DNA of 64,000 bases from Bursaphelenchus xylophilus. Lineage: Eukaryota; Nematoda; Chromadorea; Rhabditida; Aphelenchoididae. The notes under the pieces are model-generated. The model ran no database searches. It saw nothing but the letters and a program-made list of their open reading frames with translations, and had not been told where the DNA came from. The translations under genes were made by a program, and so were the position numbers. Positions 46,236-60,001 of this stretch are shown in pieces. Location: the NCBI GenBank assembly GCA_904066235.2, contig CAJFCV020000006.1:3968001-4032000 (forward strand), read 5' to 3'. Numbering within the stretch: position 1 is the first letter of the stretch; every line of letters starts with the position of its first letter.

Positions 46236-49200
46236 TTTTTCTGTTTTTCTGCCCTGGAATTGTGGAGAATTAAATGAGAAGTGATTGCAAAGCAAAATCG
46301 CGAAATAATAAAGCCGAAAATTGCGGGAAACCGAGATTTTTTGATGTTATACTAGATGACTAGCAAGGGGAAAAAAGCCAAAAAAAAGTTTTTAAAGATG
46401 GCTTTACACCCAAAATTATACATCTTCAACTTTTTTTACCATAGCAAAAAAATTTCATTTAAATTTCAACCCCAAAAAAACGACATATAACCCGTAAGGA
46501 ATTACCCGTATCATCCCCAAATGTCCGTAAAATGGTATTTAGTATGTAAAAGGCTAATCCCCCTTTAAATTTGAGTAAAGATAATTGTATGACGTGGGTA
46601 CCAGAAGAGTATACTTCATCGGGAAATTACTCATACGTTTCAGATCATTTTGAAATTTCTGGAACATTACCCGTACTTTGATGTAATAAAATTAGAAAAT
46701 TGGAAAAGTAGGTCAAATTGAATTTAAAATTGAGCAAGACGTGGGAAGAAAATTGTAGAAGGAGGGGTTTTACTGTAAAATGAATATTTGTAGAGGCTTG
46801 GAGAGCGATTTTTTACCGTAAAAAGCGGACTTCTGACTTGGCAGAAAATAAATCAAAAAAAAATAAATAAAAAAAATCATAAAAAACAGCTCGAATTCTG
46901 TTTAAAAAAATACGTAGACAAAGGCTATGGCTGTAAAAATAACTTACAGTAAGTTTTTTACAATTAGCAAAGTGTATGTTGTCTTATACGATCAAACATG
47001 TTTCATCGTATAAAATGTCTCCTCTGCATAACAATCACCATTTTGAAGGAAAAAGTAAAATTTCAACCAAAAATACATGAGACATCAAAACATATCACCT
47101 ACAAATATCTCAATTGTCAACCAATAAATACACTTTTGAGACCATTACTACAACAATACTACATATATACGTACAATAAAGGTCCAAGTTTTGACTTTTC
47201 CTATTGAAAACTTCCTTCCGACGACCCTAAATGTCCTCAGCCAACTCCTTGGCCACCCTTCAACTCAGCCTACCACTTAAATATAGATTAACTTTACACC
47301 TAAATAAAGGAGGACCCCCACTTTACGTCAAATAAAAGCGTCACACGTTCGGGATGTAAACAGCGCCTCACTGACATGTTAACCCGTAAGTGTTTACTTG
47401 AATAATCGTACCGCGCTAGTGCGGGGGAGGGCGAGCAAAAAACCACAAAATAAAGCGATGGTGGAAAGTTGTATAGCAGCATAAGATGACGATGACTAAT
47501 GAATTGTAAGTTAATAAATTTGAATGTAAAAAAAGTATGACTAATGCATGACTCAAAAAACTGCATCGTCAGAGTTTCAAAGACGGAAGGAAGTACAAAA
47601 AAATTATGTAGCAATAATTTCATACATAGTAAAATTATGACAAATGATACAAAAAAGTCTGTAGAGAAGAGCCACAAAAATCATGAGGATGATATATCAA
47701 AACGGCCAAAAACTGCGACAAACAAGCGGCATAAAATTTTATTTAACGCTTTGCAAGTGCAGCCGAAATATTCAATTCTTTGTAGATGAGATACTACGTA
47801 AAATGATGAGAGAGAGCCAGAGAAAGAAATGTTTTTTCAGACACATACGGTCTATGTGGGAGACATGATATTTTTTGAGACTTTTCGGCGTCTTTTAGGC
47901 TAAAAATCTAAATCTACAGCAACGTTCAAGCTAAAAATAAAGATATATTTCTCTACATCCGCACAGTAAACTATCAAAAACTATGCCAATGATTTTAACA
48001 TTGCTTTTTCACTCCCATTTTATTGGTGATCCACTGAACTCTAACTGATCTTCTATACCCTCCAAATCTCCCTCATTCTAAACCTCTGGAACTGCTCCAG
48101 CTCACTCTTTGTTCTTCCATTTATACACCCGGTTTTGTGGGTGTAACAGCGCGCCATAAACTCACTCCCAAAAAAACTTTGTTATGTCGTTATGTGCAGG
48201 TGTAAACGCGGTGACCTCATTGGCAACGTATTTTTTAGTCGTTCGCGGAACGGGTTCAGAAAAGTGCCTAAATCGGTAAACATACGGAAACATACGGCAA
48301 GTTCGGCAAATCAACTTGAATATTAAAACTATGATGTGAGAAAAGTGTGAATAATAAAGGAACTGTCTACTATGCGCCCAATTTTAATAGTTTTTAACAT
48401 AAAACTAAGGGTTTACTGGCCTCGGGAACAATCTTTAGCCAATCTTTAGCCACGATTAAACAATCCAACCCCCTGGTACAGAGATATATAAACTAATGTA
48501 AAAATATTCGAAAAGAAAGCCCCGCCCCTTCTACGTGGCCCGAGGGAATGACCATTATTCGGGGTGGATAAAGACGTCAATTTATGATAAGTCTTACAAA
48601 CCGGCCGGCCTATCTCGGACTAATTGAGTGATTCTAGAATGAAACATGACGTCATCACTTCCGGGAATGGACAAAATCTCCGGAATTACATACAGGATGT
48701 ATCAAGTTCAGAAGAGCGAAAGATTAGAAGCTACGGGGCTGTAAATGGTACCAGTTTTAATCGGGCCGACGCAACCGAACGTTTGGAAATGAGATTAGGC
48801 GGATATAGATTAGGATTTGTAGGACCAACGGGGGTTAAAAAGGTTTGTAGGGAGTAACCTGACCAGCGACGCTCGGATTTGCTTCGGATCTTGCACGCAT
48901 CGACCGCACAGAGCACATATACAGTACAAAGTGTGGATAAGTTTGGCCAATGCTTTGCATGAGGTATTTAACAATGTTTGAAGACGGAAGAGTGTGGAAA
49001 ATGGCAAAGAGAAGCATTTTTAGGTCTACGGTGGGCTCAAACTTGTGGACAACCACTTTGCGAACAGCTGTGAGAACCACGGAAATTCTGCGGGGATGCT
49101 TGGAAATCAGCTAATATTTGCTTACAACAGGAAATTGTAACAATAGACTTGGTGGTTAGATGCTGCAAGTTAATTTTATGGGTGTATCAGTGGCTTGATT

Positions 49201-50712
49201 AGTTGCCATGAGGTTAACCGGGTATTTTTAAAGGTTCAGAAACTATTTTTTTGAAGACAAAATCTCATAACTTTGGAAGCGGTGGATGGATTCGATAAAT
49301 TGTTGTATTTATCATCACCAGGAAGTTGTCAATGCAAAATTTCTATCATGCTACGTAGATTACGGTAGAAAAATTGTAATTCTAACCGGTAAATGACGGC
49401 TGCAAATGGTTGCCCGCCGAACGCATGTGCAAAAATGAGAAAAAATCCGAGTGTCGCATTTCGAACACTTCTCATAAAAATGACCTTGAGTTTTGGAATT
49501 TTTGATACTTTTTGAAAGCGCTTTCTAATCAATAAAGCAAAATTGTCGAAGAATCTAAACTTTAGGTCTCAATTTGGTCCCTATTTCAAAGTGGTTGCGA
49601 CGCCACGTCTACTAGTTTAGCCTGTGGCCCATTTTCTCTTGTAGACAGTTGCAAGGTACCATTATATAACATATGTGCGTTTAGTTGTTAATTTTGCATC
49701 CAATTCCCTCAAAATTCATTTCGCATCCCTTACAGAAATTTCCATTTGTGAAATGAAATAAAACTTCGATTTTCAAGGCATTCAACCTCTTATTGACATG
49801 TCTATGTAAATCCCACAGTAATACATACCTCGAGACAATCCCCGTTCCCGAAATATCGCCATGACTAACCCTATCATCCTAACCCTTTCATTAAGCCCAT
49901 CGTATTTCCGAAGTACATTGGACTACAGCGGATAAAGAATGTCTATGCAAGGCGGCTTAGTGGGCGACGTCACGGCGGGAAACTGAAGACAATAATATAA
50001 CGGAAACAAAACGTAAATGTACCAAATTAATTAAGTACTTTTTTCCATGATTACAATGCTCTTGTAGTCTTCAAATTTTTTGTCATGTCTGCCGGAAAAG
50101 TAATAAGACTTGAGTCATGAAAATTTGTGGTGAATAGAATACAAGGGCTCCATTTTTTTGCGACAAAGTTTTTTATCCTGTTATAGATTCATTGCAATCT
50201 CCAAATCATCAAAAATTTACCCTGCAATCTCGCAAATGTCACTTCCAAATACACGCTGTTGTACTTTGTCCCCTTTCCACCTGATATCCCCCGAAATAGG
50301 CGCAAAATTGGAATGGACCCAAAGTTTTTTGTCCTCGCTTGACATTTGGACCAGGAATATAATCTTCTCGTCAGAATGAGAATAAAGTAATGACAGATGG
50401 ATTACGACTTGTCCAAGAGTGCAGTGACCTTGGCACGTATTTGCGTTACAAGAAAGGTCATCAAAATTTAGACGACAAGCTAAAAATGAGGAATTTCGAA
50501 ATGAGGGAGGGGTTTTTTAACTCGTTAAGCTTTTGGTCGTTTTTGAATGGGGGCAGAGATTCTCAAAGGGTAAGTTTTATATTGTCATCAAATTTCGTAT
50601 TTTGTGATCCAGAGAGGTTACAAATTAAATACTGAAAATCTCAAGGTTTGCTGTACAAAATGCTCCACGATTTTTGAAGACGAGAGACAATGGAAAATAA
50701 AGAGAGACCGTA
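46236..50712. other. Intergenic, no supportable gene
   Basis: 46490-46690 has several ACCCGT motifs. 47735-47900 is an R1-like fragment. 48110-48260 and 48590-48640 are more complex and GC-richer (ACCGGCCGGCC at 48600). 49230-49570 carries two dispersed repeats shared in inverted orientation with 19295-19440 and 35120-35290. No coding pattern. Confidence 0.4.
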
Positions 50713-50861
50713 CAGTGGTGGACCTGATCCAGTTGCAAAAAACGTATCATTTTGCATCCGGGAAGTAATTTTTTGTGAGGGAAAGGGCGCGTCCTTCAAA
50801 AGAGAAGTTTTTTCACTTGGAGAGGGAAGCATTTTGCCACATTTTTGATGCTTCCCGAATT
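50713..50861. mobile_element. Palindromic MITE P1, copy E, right end missing
   Basis: TA/CAGTGGTGGACCTGATCCAG on the left; the right arm breaks off after TTTTTGATGCTTCCCGAA. It is also shortened internally. Confidence 0.75.
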
Positions 50862-52765
50862 TGCCAAGTCGCCAAAAATTTTTTTTGGTAAAAAAATCCC
50901 GCTCTGTTCCTCAAACAGAATACAAATTTTAACTTTGTTTCAAAAGCAAGAATCTTTGAATGTTCGGAATTTTTAGCCTATAGCTATCTTCATTTTTTCT
51001 CTATAAAAACTACTCCTAATTTGCAGTTAGGTTTGTCAAGACCACTTCCCCAACGGTTTTATTTATGATGTCTCTAAAGGCGGGCCAAATTTAGAAGTAA
51101 TTAAATATAATTCCCGACCCATTCCTAGCCGATTAGGAGGAAAATAAGTCGTCAACAGGCGACACATCAAAACCCCCCACCAAAGATGGAGCGATATTTG
51201 AAACGCTCAGAAATTAAGGAACGAAAATGTTAAAAAAATGGTTTTTAATTTTACTAAATATGCAGATCATGCGGAACAAATTTGAAGTGAATGCACTTTA
51301 ATTTTGAGAGGGATGGGAGTGAAAGAAATACTGTATTCTAAAGAGTTAAAACTGGGGATAAAAGTGGCCACAAAACGGCGGCTCAAATTTCTTCAGTTCA
51401 ATGGTTTTTCGAGGCTACGTAAAATCTGGAAAAATTTTGGAAGTGAAACCGAAAGATTTCGAATTTCAACCGGAAATCCGGGTACAACCGGTCAATGTCA
51501 AGAAAGATTAACAAGGCGAGGCGGAAGTAGGAGCAAAAAAGGGGGTACAATGAAGTCAAAATCTGAGCAAACAGACAAAGATACGATCAAAAAACATTGT
51601 CTTTTTGACAGTGCTGCAAAAATCGTTAATCAGCTCGGTAGTTTCTGCAAAGCGAGCCCCCAAATTCTTTCAAAAACATGGACAAACAGCTAAAGCGCAT
51701 ATAAAAAATAGCTAGGAAGCTATTAAGTTTGCAACTCGAGCACTCTAAAAATCGAGATTTCGCAATAGGCCGAATTACAGAGGGTGGCAACAAAATATTG
51801 TGTAAATTAGGGGATGGGGTCGGATTTCTAATCCTAAACATAGGACATATGAGATAAAATTAGCCTTCATTTACTAAGCATAAGATCATAGAAAACAAGA
51901 TTTAAAGTGATATAAGCAGAGCATCATTCCGCCTGTCCCTCAAAGAACGTTGCTCCTGGAGACCCCCTTATCCATACACCTGATATAAGAGCCTATAATC
52001 CCAATCCTACCGTATTGTTCCCACTCAAAACCCCACGTGTTTCGCGCCCTCTCCGCTGTTTATTGCACGGAGGGCATGTAAACTTCCGTCGCTGCTAATC
52101 CGCCGCTCCCATCCACATGATTTAAAGCGGAGAGGGTCCGCCCCTACTCGACTATTAATGGGGCCCCCCAAAAAAGGTGTTGTTTATCCCCGCAGGCATT
52201 CCAGGCATTTGTGGCACCACCCCCATAGAAAGTGTCAAAACGTCAGTCAAATTGTTTCGGTCGCGTTTATCCGCGAGGATGAGGGTCTGGCTTATTATCG
52301 ATGACGTACGGAGAAGATGGGAAAATGGGATAAAAATAAGCAGAAAGGCAAGAATATGCAAATTTGCGAAATTTAACAGCGTTCTTATGATATATCGATG
52401 TCTTAAAAATTTAAAAAAATCAATTTCAAAATAAAAAAATGTTTACTGTTTTGGTCCCCCCACTCCGAGACGACGTGCCAGGAGTTTCATTGCTCCTACT
52501 GTACTTCCCTAATCGAGCGTGATTCCCGCCGTTCTCCCGTCATTATTTTTTCGCAGCAGGAAGTCTATTGCAGAGTGCAGGTGGTCCCGTTTTTGCAACA
52601 ATGACTTTGAGAGCGTTTATTTTTTGGAAATCAAGTTATAGTCTGTATAACAAATAAGTTTACACCACATCTTAATATAGAAATTGGAGGTTATGTACAT
52701 ACAAGTACAAACTTGGTGATTTACTGATCCCTTCTTCTATGCCAACCAAAGCTCAAATTTACATA
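50862..52765. other. Intergenic, no supportable gene
   Basis: 51940-52330 is clearly less AT-rich (GCCCTCTCCGCTG, GGGGCCCCCC at 52161) without a coding frame, possibly regulatory. The rest is featureless. Confidence 0.35.
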
Positions 52766-53009
52766 CAGTGGGAGACCTGATCCAGTGGCAAAAAAGGTAC
52801 CATTTTGCATCCGGGAAGCATCAAAAATGTGGCAAAATGCTTCCTTCTCCAAGTGAAAAAAACTTCGTTTTGAAGGGCCCTCACAAAAAGAGCGGGCGCG
52901 CTTTTGAAATCGGAGTTTTTTCAGTTCGAGAGGGAGGTATTTTGCCACATTTTTGATGCTTCCCAGATGCACGGTACGTTTTTTCCCCACTGGATCAGGT
53001 CCTCCGTTG
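52766..53009. mobile_element. Palindromic MITE P1, copy F
   Basis: TA/CAGTGGGAGACCTGATCCAG and CTGGATCAGGTCCTCCGTTG/TA, with complementary arms and an AGAGCGGGCGCGCTTTT centre. Confidence 0.85.
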
Positions 53010-56000
53010 TAACTGGCCCCAATTTAACTAAACTTAACCTCTGTCCTACTCTTATAATACCGTTGATTAATGTCTATTCCATTCTCCTCGATACCTATGA
53101 ATTTCCCATCGCTTTTGTTCCCCCAATACATACACATCCACTCCCCGCAATCCGAGATCATCCTCCCCGTTAATACGAGGAACGGATTACATTTATATTT
53201 ATTGCGAGCCTAAAGTCAACATCAAGAATACGCCCGTAGGCGATGGGGTCAAACATCGTGACGAGGGAAACCGGAACCCCACCGAACAATGACATTTCAG
53301 AAACTCTCCCAAAGATCGGATCCGAACAAACATTACTAGATTACGGGTTAAGCCGGCCGAAAATAAAAATAAATGTAACGGGCAAAGGCTGACATTGTTC
53401 GGCGTCGAAAAGTTGAGAAGTCATCCTACAAAAAGTGTTGAAGACTCAAAAAAAAGTTCTCATCTCATTTCTTAGGGGTCATTAAGATTGAAATTGGATT
53501 TTCTCAAAGTGCGAAGCTCGGATTGTCTTCCTGTTTTTCCTGAATACTTAATGTATGCTACGTGTTAAGTGCTGAAGATTTAAACTTTTGTTTTTTAGCG
53601 ACAACTGATATATTCAACGATCTTTGAAGACAAAAAAATATATGTTTTTGACAAACGACTGGTCGACTTTCTATTAACCTTTTTTATCGTCATATTCCTT
53701 TTATCAGCCTCAGATTTTCTTAATTTTTGCCCTAAAGGCATAACTCAGTTATTCAATATATTCAAAAATTTGCAGATTAGAGACTATGCAAAATTCGGAG
53801 AGACGGTCATAGATTTTTTTTCAATTTTCTTTTTGCATTTTCTGGCCAAAGAATCAATTCAAATTTTACGCATTATACTCAAAACCGAGAAGAGAGAACC
53901 AAACTTTTACAAAATTTCAAGTGCCACAGATCCATTATTACACTGTCCAAAAAGTAAAGAACAGAAACTAGGTGCTGGAAATGGATGGAATTACTGTTTT
54001 TGATCAAGGCAGTCGTAAAGTTTTGGTTCGGAACTAATCCACCTGCCCGTCGGAGGATTAATTATTCATCAAAATTCGGATGGCATTACGAATTGCTTGT
54101 AGAGACATTTCCTTTCACACTTTGCGATCTTGACCTTATTTGTTGGAATATAATGAGCTAATTTGTGGTTTTAAACGAAAGAAGAGCTATGAGTGAATGG
54201 CACTTTGGAAAGCGAAAGGAAAACATACTTATATGAGATCAACAACTAAAGCTTAAAAATGTGATCATGGCATGAAAAATTTGGCTGTAGAAGAGGAACG
54301 AAACCTCAAAAAGCTAGGGTTCAGATGTCGTTGAAAGTTTACACAAATAAAGATTGGGATGCTCTAAAACATATCCAAGTTTTTCAACTCAAAATTTACC
54401 AAAATCATCTAGATTTTTAAGTCAAAAAACCCATGAAACCTGCCGTTATACCCTGCGTGTATCGCTAAGGCTACAAACTTTTGGACAAAATACAATTTTT
54501 CCGATGGTTTCCCAATTTTCCGTACTCTCTCAGCCGTACAAATCGTTGAGTACATGGGAGCTGTCTGCAAAACAAACCCTAAAATTTTTAGGAGTTGATA
54601 GTCAGTCTACATGGAGTCATCGAAAAAAAAATTTTTTAGAGAAGTGTACTATGTCATTTTGAGGTATCTTCAAGACAAAGTTATCGTATAAAAATCTCTT
54701 TCTAAGTAAGCAATGTAAATCTAACAGTACAACTTTATGGCCCTTACAGCTTGTCACAAGCAACTTTAGCTTAATAAATCGTTATGGTGAAATTTACCAT
54801 AACGATCTTTCAAATCTCCTTTTTCACTCTTTTAACCCCCTTATCCCGATTTCAAGATCCCACCGTAATCTTTCGGCTCAAATCTCGTCCTAATGAGGTG
54901 AAGAAATTGGCTCGCCGCAAGTGCAAGTTCCCTTTTTCGCCGTAAATGCCGGTGTTCTTTGTATTCAGACGCGAAATTTTGCTTCCAATAAAATTCGAGG
55001 AATCTCGGACAAGTTCAGAAGGCGCCAAAAGTGTAACAAGTACGATGGGAGATTTAGATGACGTCAAAACTCCCGGAATTGTTTTGACAAAGTCGCAGTA
55101 AATTTGAGGAAACTTTACTGCGTTTCTGGAAAATACATTAGCTGTAAAATGATTTACATTTTACAAATCGAATGTGTAAAGGTCAAAAAAATTGAGTTAT
55201 AATCTAAATGAGATGTCAAATATTCCGAGCAATCTCATTTTGAATTTTTTATATATTCTTTTAGTTGAGTTTATGCGAAAGTAGGCGGTAAACAAAATAA
55301 TTTTTTTCGATTTGCATAGTATTTGTAACACCTGTCGCTGGAGGCTGCTTGCAGCTTAGACGAATCATAATCACAAATGAATATGTATAATATTCTATCC
55401 GAGTCTAGGCAGGAAAAGAGCAATAACATTTTATGGTACTGTTTACAGCAGAATCGTGCAAAATAAAATGTTCAAGTCTTCTTTTAGACAGTTTTTGCAA
55501 ACGAGGGACTGTGGGAAATGAGGAGAGAAGGGCAGAGAAAACCATTTTAGAAAGTTTCCCCGCGGGTTCTAGCATAGTAAATTTGTATCCACTACTTTTG
55601 ATATACCCAACAAGGCGGTAAAAGACGTTTTTTATGAGAAAAATTAGATATGATGACCAACTTTTATACTAAAAAATTAAAAAAACTGTCAAATTTCTAT
55701 TAACCTTTTGATCTTAAAGCCTCGCTGATAATGTCATACTTGAGAAATTCCCAATCTAATATTTTTACAACCTTTTATCAAACCCTGTGGGTCCAAGTTT
55801 TGAACTGAACTCCTACCTTCGCTCTATAAACGTACTTCCTCTTCAAAACTGTACGCAAAACAATACCTTATTATTTCCACGGAGACGTGGGCTTAGACGC
55901 CTCAAAACACCAATTTCATGCCAATTTCGCTACAAACAGACACCCTCTAAAGTACCCTCCCACACCTCACGCTCATACTTTGTCCTTTCCTCTTCATTTT

Positions 56001-56485
56001 TCTTTTTGAATCACCCCGTACTGCCTCTATACAATCTTGAATTGTCCCATCGACTTTAAAGTCTACAAACAGCTCAGTTTTCCATATCCCCTAATTAATT
56101 TGCATCTACAATCTAAACCCGCAAAATACGAACCGATTTTACAGCAAAATCTCCAAAAATACCTGTCCTTTTACCGTTTCCAATAACAATCCGTGCAAAG
56201 TAAATGTTCGTAAAAGGTAGGAGTGCAATTTCATTACATTTTTTTTGGACCCAGCCAATTTAAATCCCCGAATTTCTAGTTTTAATTAAAATTTTTTGAA
56301 ATCCAAATGTTAGGATCAGACAGGTTATGACCAAATAATTAGAATAATGGGATATCCGGGGATTTGAGGAAAAAACTGAAGCAGAATGTTGGGATTTGAG
56401 AAGATCATTCGACAAATTTTGTCGATGAAGGATTACGTGAAATGCGCAGATCAAAAAACTTCTTTTTGCCATAGATTTGCCACTC
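53010..56485. other. Intergenic, no supportable gene
   Basis: 53190-53400 is GC-richer with no frame. R1-like remnants at about 53500-53800, 54310-54660 and 55430-55570. A perfect 11-bp-stem hairpin (ATCGTTATGGT / ACCATAACGAT) lies at 54778-54806. Confidence 0.4.
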
Positions 56486-56734
56486 TATGGGGGACCTGAT
56501 CCAGTGACGAAAAACGTACCACTTTGTATCCGGGAAGTATCAAAAATGTGGCAAAATACCTCCCTCTCCAAGTGAGAAAACTGAGACTTCAAAAGCGCGC
56601 CCTCTCTTTTTTGTAAGGACGCACCCTTCAAAACGAAGTTTTTTCACTTGAAGAGGGAAGCATTTTGCCACATTTTTAATACTTCCCGGATGCAAAATGG
56701 TACGTTTTTTGCCACTGGATCAGGTCCGTCACTG
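56486..56734. mobile_element. Palindromic MITE P1, copy G
   Basis: ATGGGGGACCTGATCCAGTG on the left (first bases altered), GGATCAGGTCCGTCACTG/TA on the right. Confidence 0.8.
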
Positions 56735-58118
56735 TATACCGATTCTATATTGAGTCACAAGTCATATTTCAAGCACATTTATTCCACAATCAGATGGGTA
56801 TGTTTGACGCAACATACCGTACAAATTCCTCCTTCCCTCGACCAACAAACACCCCAATTATTCTAAAGTTTACCCTTTAAAATCAAAAAATAAACTTAAC
56901 ATGTATAACTATAAATAATGCTGCACTAAAGTTCAAATCATCGATGCTAAATCCGAGCATTCAGTGTTACCTTCACGGTTATTAATACTAAACTTTGAAC
57001 CAACAAGGACATGGAATGCTCAAGCCCAAAAATGTATTCTTAATAAGCATAGAAAGGGCCCCGTTTGGAAGAACATTAGGTATATTTTGGAGGCAATTTG
57101 CTGTATCAAGAAGGTGGAGAAAACTCAAGGGAATAGCATTGACGTTGGCAATGTGGCAGTGGACATTGTACTTGATAATTTTGAGATTAAGGACTCGTGG
57201 ATAGCATTAATGGAGAACAAGTTTTGGGTACAACATACGTTTGTGCCAAAAATAAAAGTTCTCTATGTTGAAGGCCCTATAAACATAATAAACATAGCAA
57301 AACTCCATCATTTCATACTGTCTTAGCCCACTAACCACACCGTCTAATGCCCGACCAAACAGCTATGTCTGCTAGAAAGTATTAGCCCAAAAATCTCCGT
57401 TTACTATATGGGATTTTGAACTCAAAAGAATATAAATAATTTCACCGTTCCTGAGAGCCCAACCCTCGCACTTTCATCTAGTAAACACGAGTTCATTAGC
57501 ATTGTTAGCCGGTTCAGAACAACTGACATCATGCGCGTCAAAATGCGGGTCACCCAGTAACCCGAAATTTATATTCTGAGAACGTATGGAGAAGCAGGCG
57601 GTATAATGGAAACATTGTAAACAAACAATGACATTTGCGGCTAATTTGGAAACATTACATTAGCAAATCTAATGTAATCTTTATTCGTTGTACGAAATTC
57701 GGTCGACAAAACATTTGCAAAACTTTGAATTCAAAATTTTTAAAGGCAAAGATCACCTACTTCCATTGTACACAGCTTTTCGAATATAAAAACCTCAGAT
57801 TGCCGCTCATACTCAGTCAACGGAACCTCGGTTATTTCTGCAAAACACGCGACATGAAACGGTACACATACACAACAAAAAGAACCCTACAGACATGGTC
57901 AGACTACTCATCAAGACAATAAAGTTGTAGTTGACAAAATATGAAGAGAAGAACGTAGAGATGATATGTCACGCGCTTTCGTTTTGTCTTGCGAAATGTT
58001 GTAAGAAATGGCTGTAGGAACATACGTAGCTGCTTAGAATCCCTAATGTCATTAAGAAGACAACGGGAGAATCATGAATTTAAAACATTCATTTATATAT
58101 TTTTTTATTTTACTTATA
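56735..58118. other. Intergenic, no supportable gene
   Basis: The longest open stretch (56964-57326, plus) shows no domain, no splice context and ordinary AT-rich composition. Nothing else seen. Confidence 0.35.
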
Positions 58119-58378
58119 CAGTAGGGGACCTGACCCAGTGGCAAAAAAAAACATACCATTTTGCGTCCGGGAAGTATCAAAAATGTGGCAAAATGTATCC
58201 TTTTCTCCAAGTGAAAAAACTCCAATTTTAAAAGCGCGCTTTTTGTGAGGGAAAGGGCTTTGAAAAACGATTGAAAAACAAAGTTTTTTCACTTGGAGAG
58301 GGAAGCATTTTGCCACATTTTTGATGCTTCCGAATGCAAAATGGTACGTCTTTTGCCACTGGATCAGGTCCGTCACTG
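58119..58378. mobile_element. Palindromic MITE P1, copy H
   Basis: TA/CAGTAGGGGACCTGACCCAG and CTGGATCAGGTCCGTCACTG/TA with long complementary arms. Confidence 0.85.
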
Positions 58379-59827
58379 TATTTTAGGTGGAACTGGGACG
58401 ATTGGGGAAACCGAAAAGTATTATGTATATTTTTCTATGATGCAAATGTCGACCAACTAATGTTTGGTTTATACGTAGTTCGAGAACAAGTCCATCAAGG
58501 TTCCATTCCCACACAGAAAATTCTTTCCCATAACTTTGGAGAAAATGACAACAGAATATATGCAATAAAAAATGCTACGTGTATTTCATATACATACTTC
58601 AACGGCATTTTTGAGTGAAACATTACTCACTTATACCAAGAAAACTTCAATTTTTAAATGTTGCTACTCAAGTTTAGGTTCGAAAAATTGCTGCAGACCA
58701 TGAGGCTTTACTATATAGCTGTTTCTGTTATGTCTACTATTGCACGATACCTACCTCCCCAATTCCGTATTTCCTATATCAACACGACCACAAAATGCAT
58801 AGAAAAAACTAACTACAAAATTTCCAACCTCTACGCAAACGGAAGCTAACAAATACTGTGACATCAGACACACATTGTAATTCTTGAAATTTGACCATTT
58901 GTACAAAAATATGTTCAGCTTCGACACTTTGGCTACAATTGTTCTGACGTCTGCGTGTTGATGCTGTATATTTTCGATGAGTTATTTCTAGACGTTCCAC
59001 ACATCATAGTAAATACAGTCCAAGGTTGTTTACAGGGAAAAACGTTAGATGTAAACAGCGTTAGATGTAAGCATCGATATGAGAAAGAAGCGGAACAAAA
59101 AAAATTGGTCTACTGCTGTGACAAATCTTTTTTTTCTAGACATGGTGATAATTGAAGCCTGTAGTTTAGGCTATAAGTCTTTTCACTCAAAAAAAATGCT
59201 TCAAAAAGTATCACAACCTCTCTGTCTTCTCTTCAAAAACAAATTATTTTTATGTCACTGCCTTTGTCAACAAATTCATCCTATTTTGATATTTTTTGGC
59301 CTTTGTGCATTGAAAATAATTCCAGAAAAATTGCTAAATATAGCAAAATCCTTCCTAAAATACGCCTAATTTCCATATAGAGATGGCTTTACTGCATAAA
59401 CAATTAACGGCCCTACCAAGTACCTTCCAGGCCATTTATATTCCATTTCCCAGAAGACTTGCCGCGGATAAACACCGTCAGCATGAAATCTTTATAAATA
59501 ATGGGATATTTTTACCGTGGAATTGCTAAACGACCCCAACAACACATGACAAAGTCATGCTGAAATTGTGGAAATAATGATCTTGACCGGGGTGAATGAC
59601 TTGCTAAGAGGGCAAGTCAATTGTGGGCTTAGAGAATGCTACTTAAAAGCGATTGATGCTGTAACTGGCACGAGGCCAATTTGACGGCTTGTTGTTATTA
59701 GTTTTTGTAGGTTGCACTAGAGGTTAAAATTCATTTTTACAGGCCAAAGCCAAAAGTTCGTGTTTAACTTCGCCCCGCGTTTTGCCATAATCACAAATCC
59801 TTGTAAACAAGGGACTATGGGAAATTA
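58379..59827. other. Intergenic, no supportable gene
   Basis: AT-rich. 59730-59827 has a weak R1-like trace (CCCCGCGTTTTGCCATAATC). No coding pattern. Confidence 0.35.
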
Positions 59828-60001
59828 CAGTAACGGACCTGGTCCAGTGGCAAAAAACGTGGCATTTTGCATCCGGGAAGTATCAAAAATGTAGCAAAAT
59901 GCCTCCCTCTCCAAACAAGAGGGGGAGGTATTTTGCTACATTTTTGATACTTCTCGGATGCAAAATGGTACGTTTTTGCCACTGAATCAGGTCCGCCGCT
60001 G
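59828..60001. mobile_element. Palindromic MITE P1, copy I (short)
   Basis: TA/CAGTAACGGACCTGGTCCAG and GAATCAGGTCCGCCGCTG/TA. It lacks the GCGCGCCC centre, so the arms nearly touch. Its right flank (60002-60042) is the inverted copy of the left flank of copy A. Confidence 0.85.

Noticed and set aside
51304..51693. 129-aa Lys/Arg-rich open frame
   Set aside because: Low-complexity composition from A-rich DNA; no motif.
56964..57326. 120-aa plus-strand open frame
   Set aside because: No domain, no conserved motif, no splicing or regulatory context; length is expected by chance in this AT-rich DNA.
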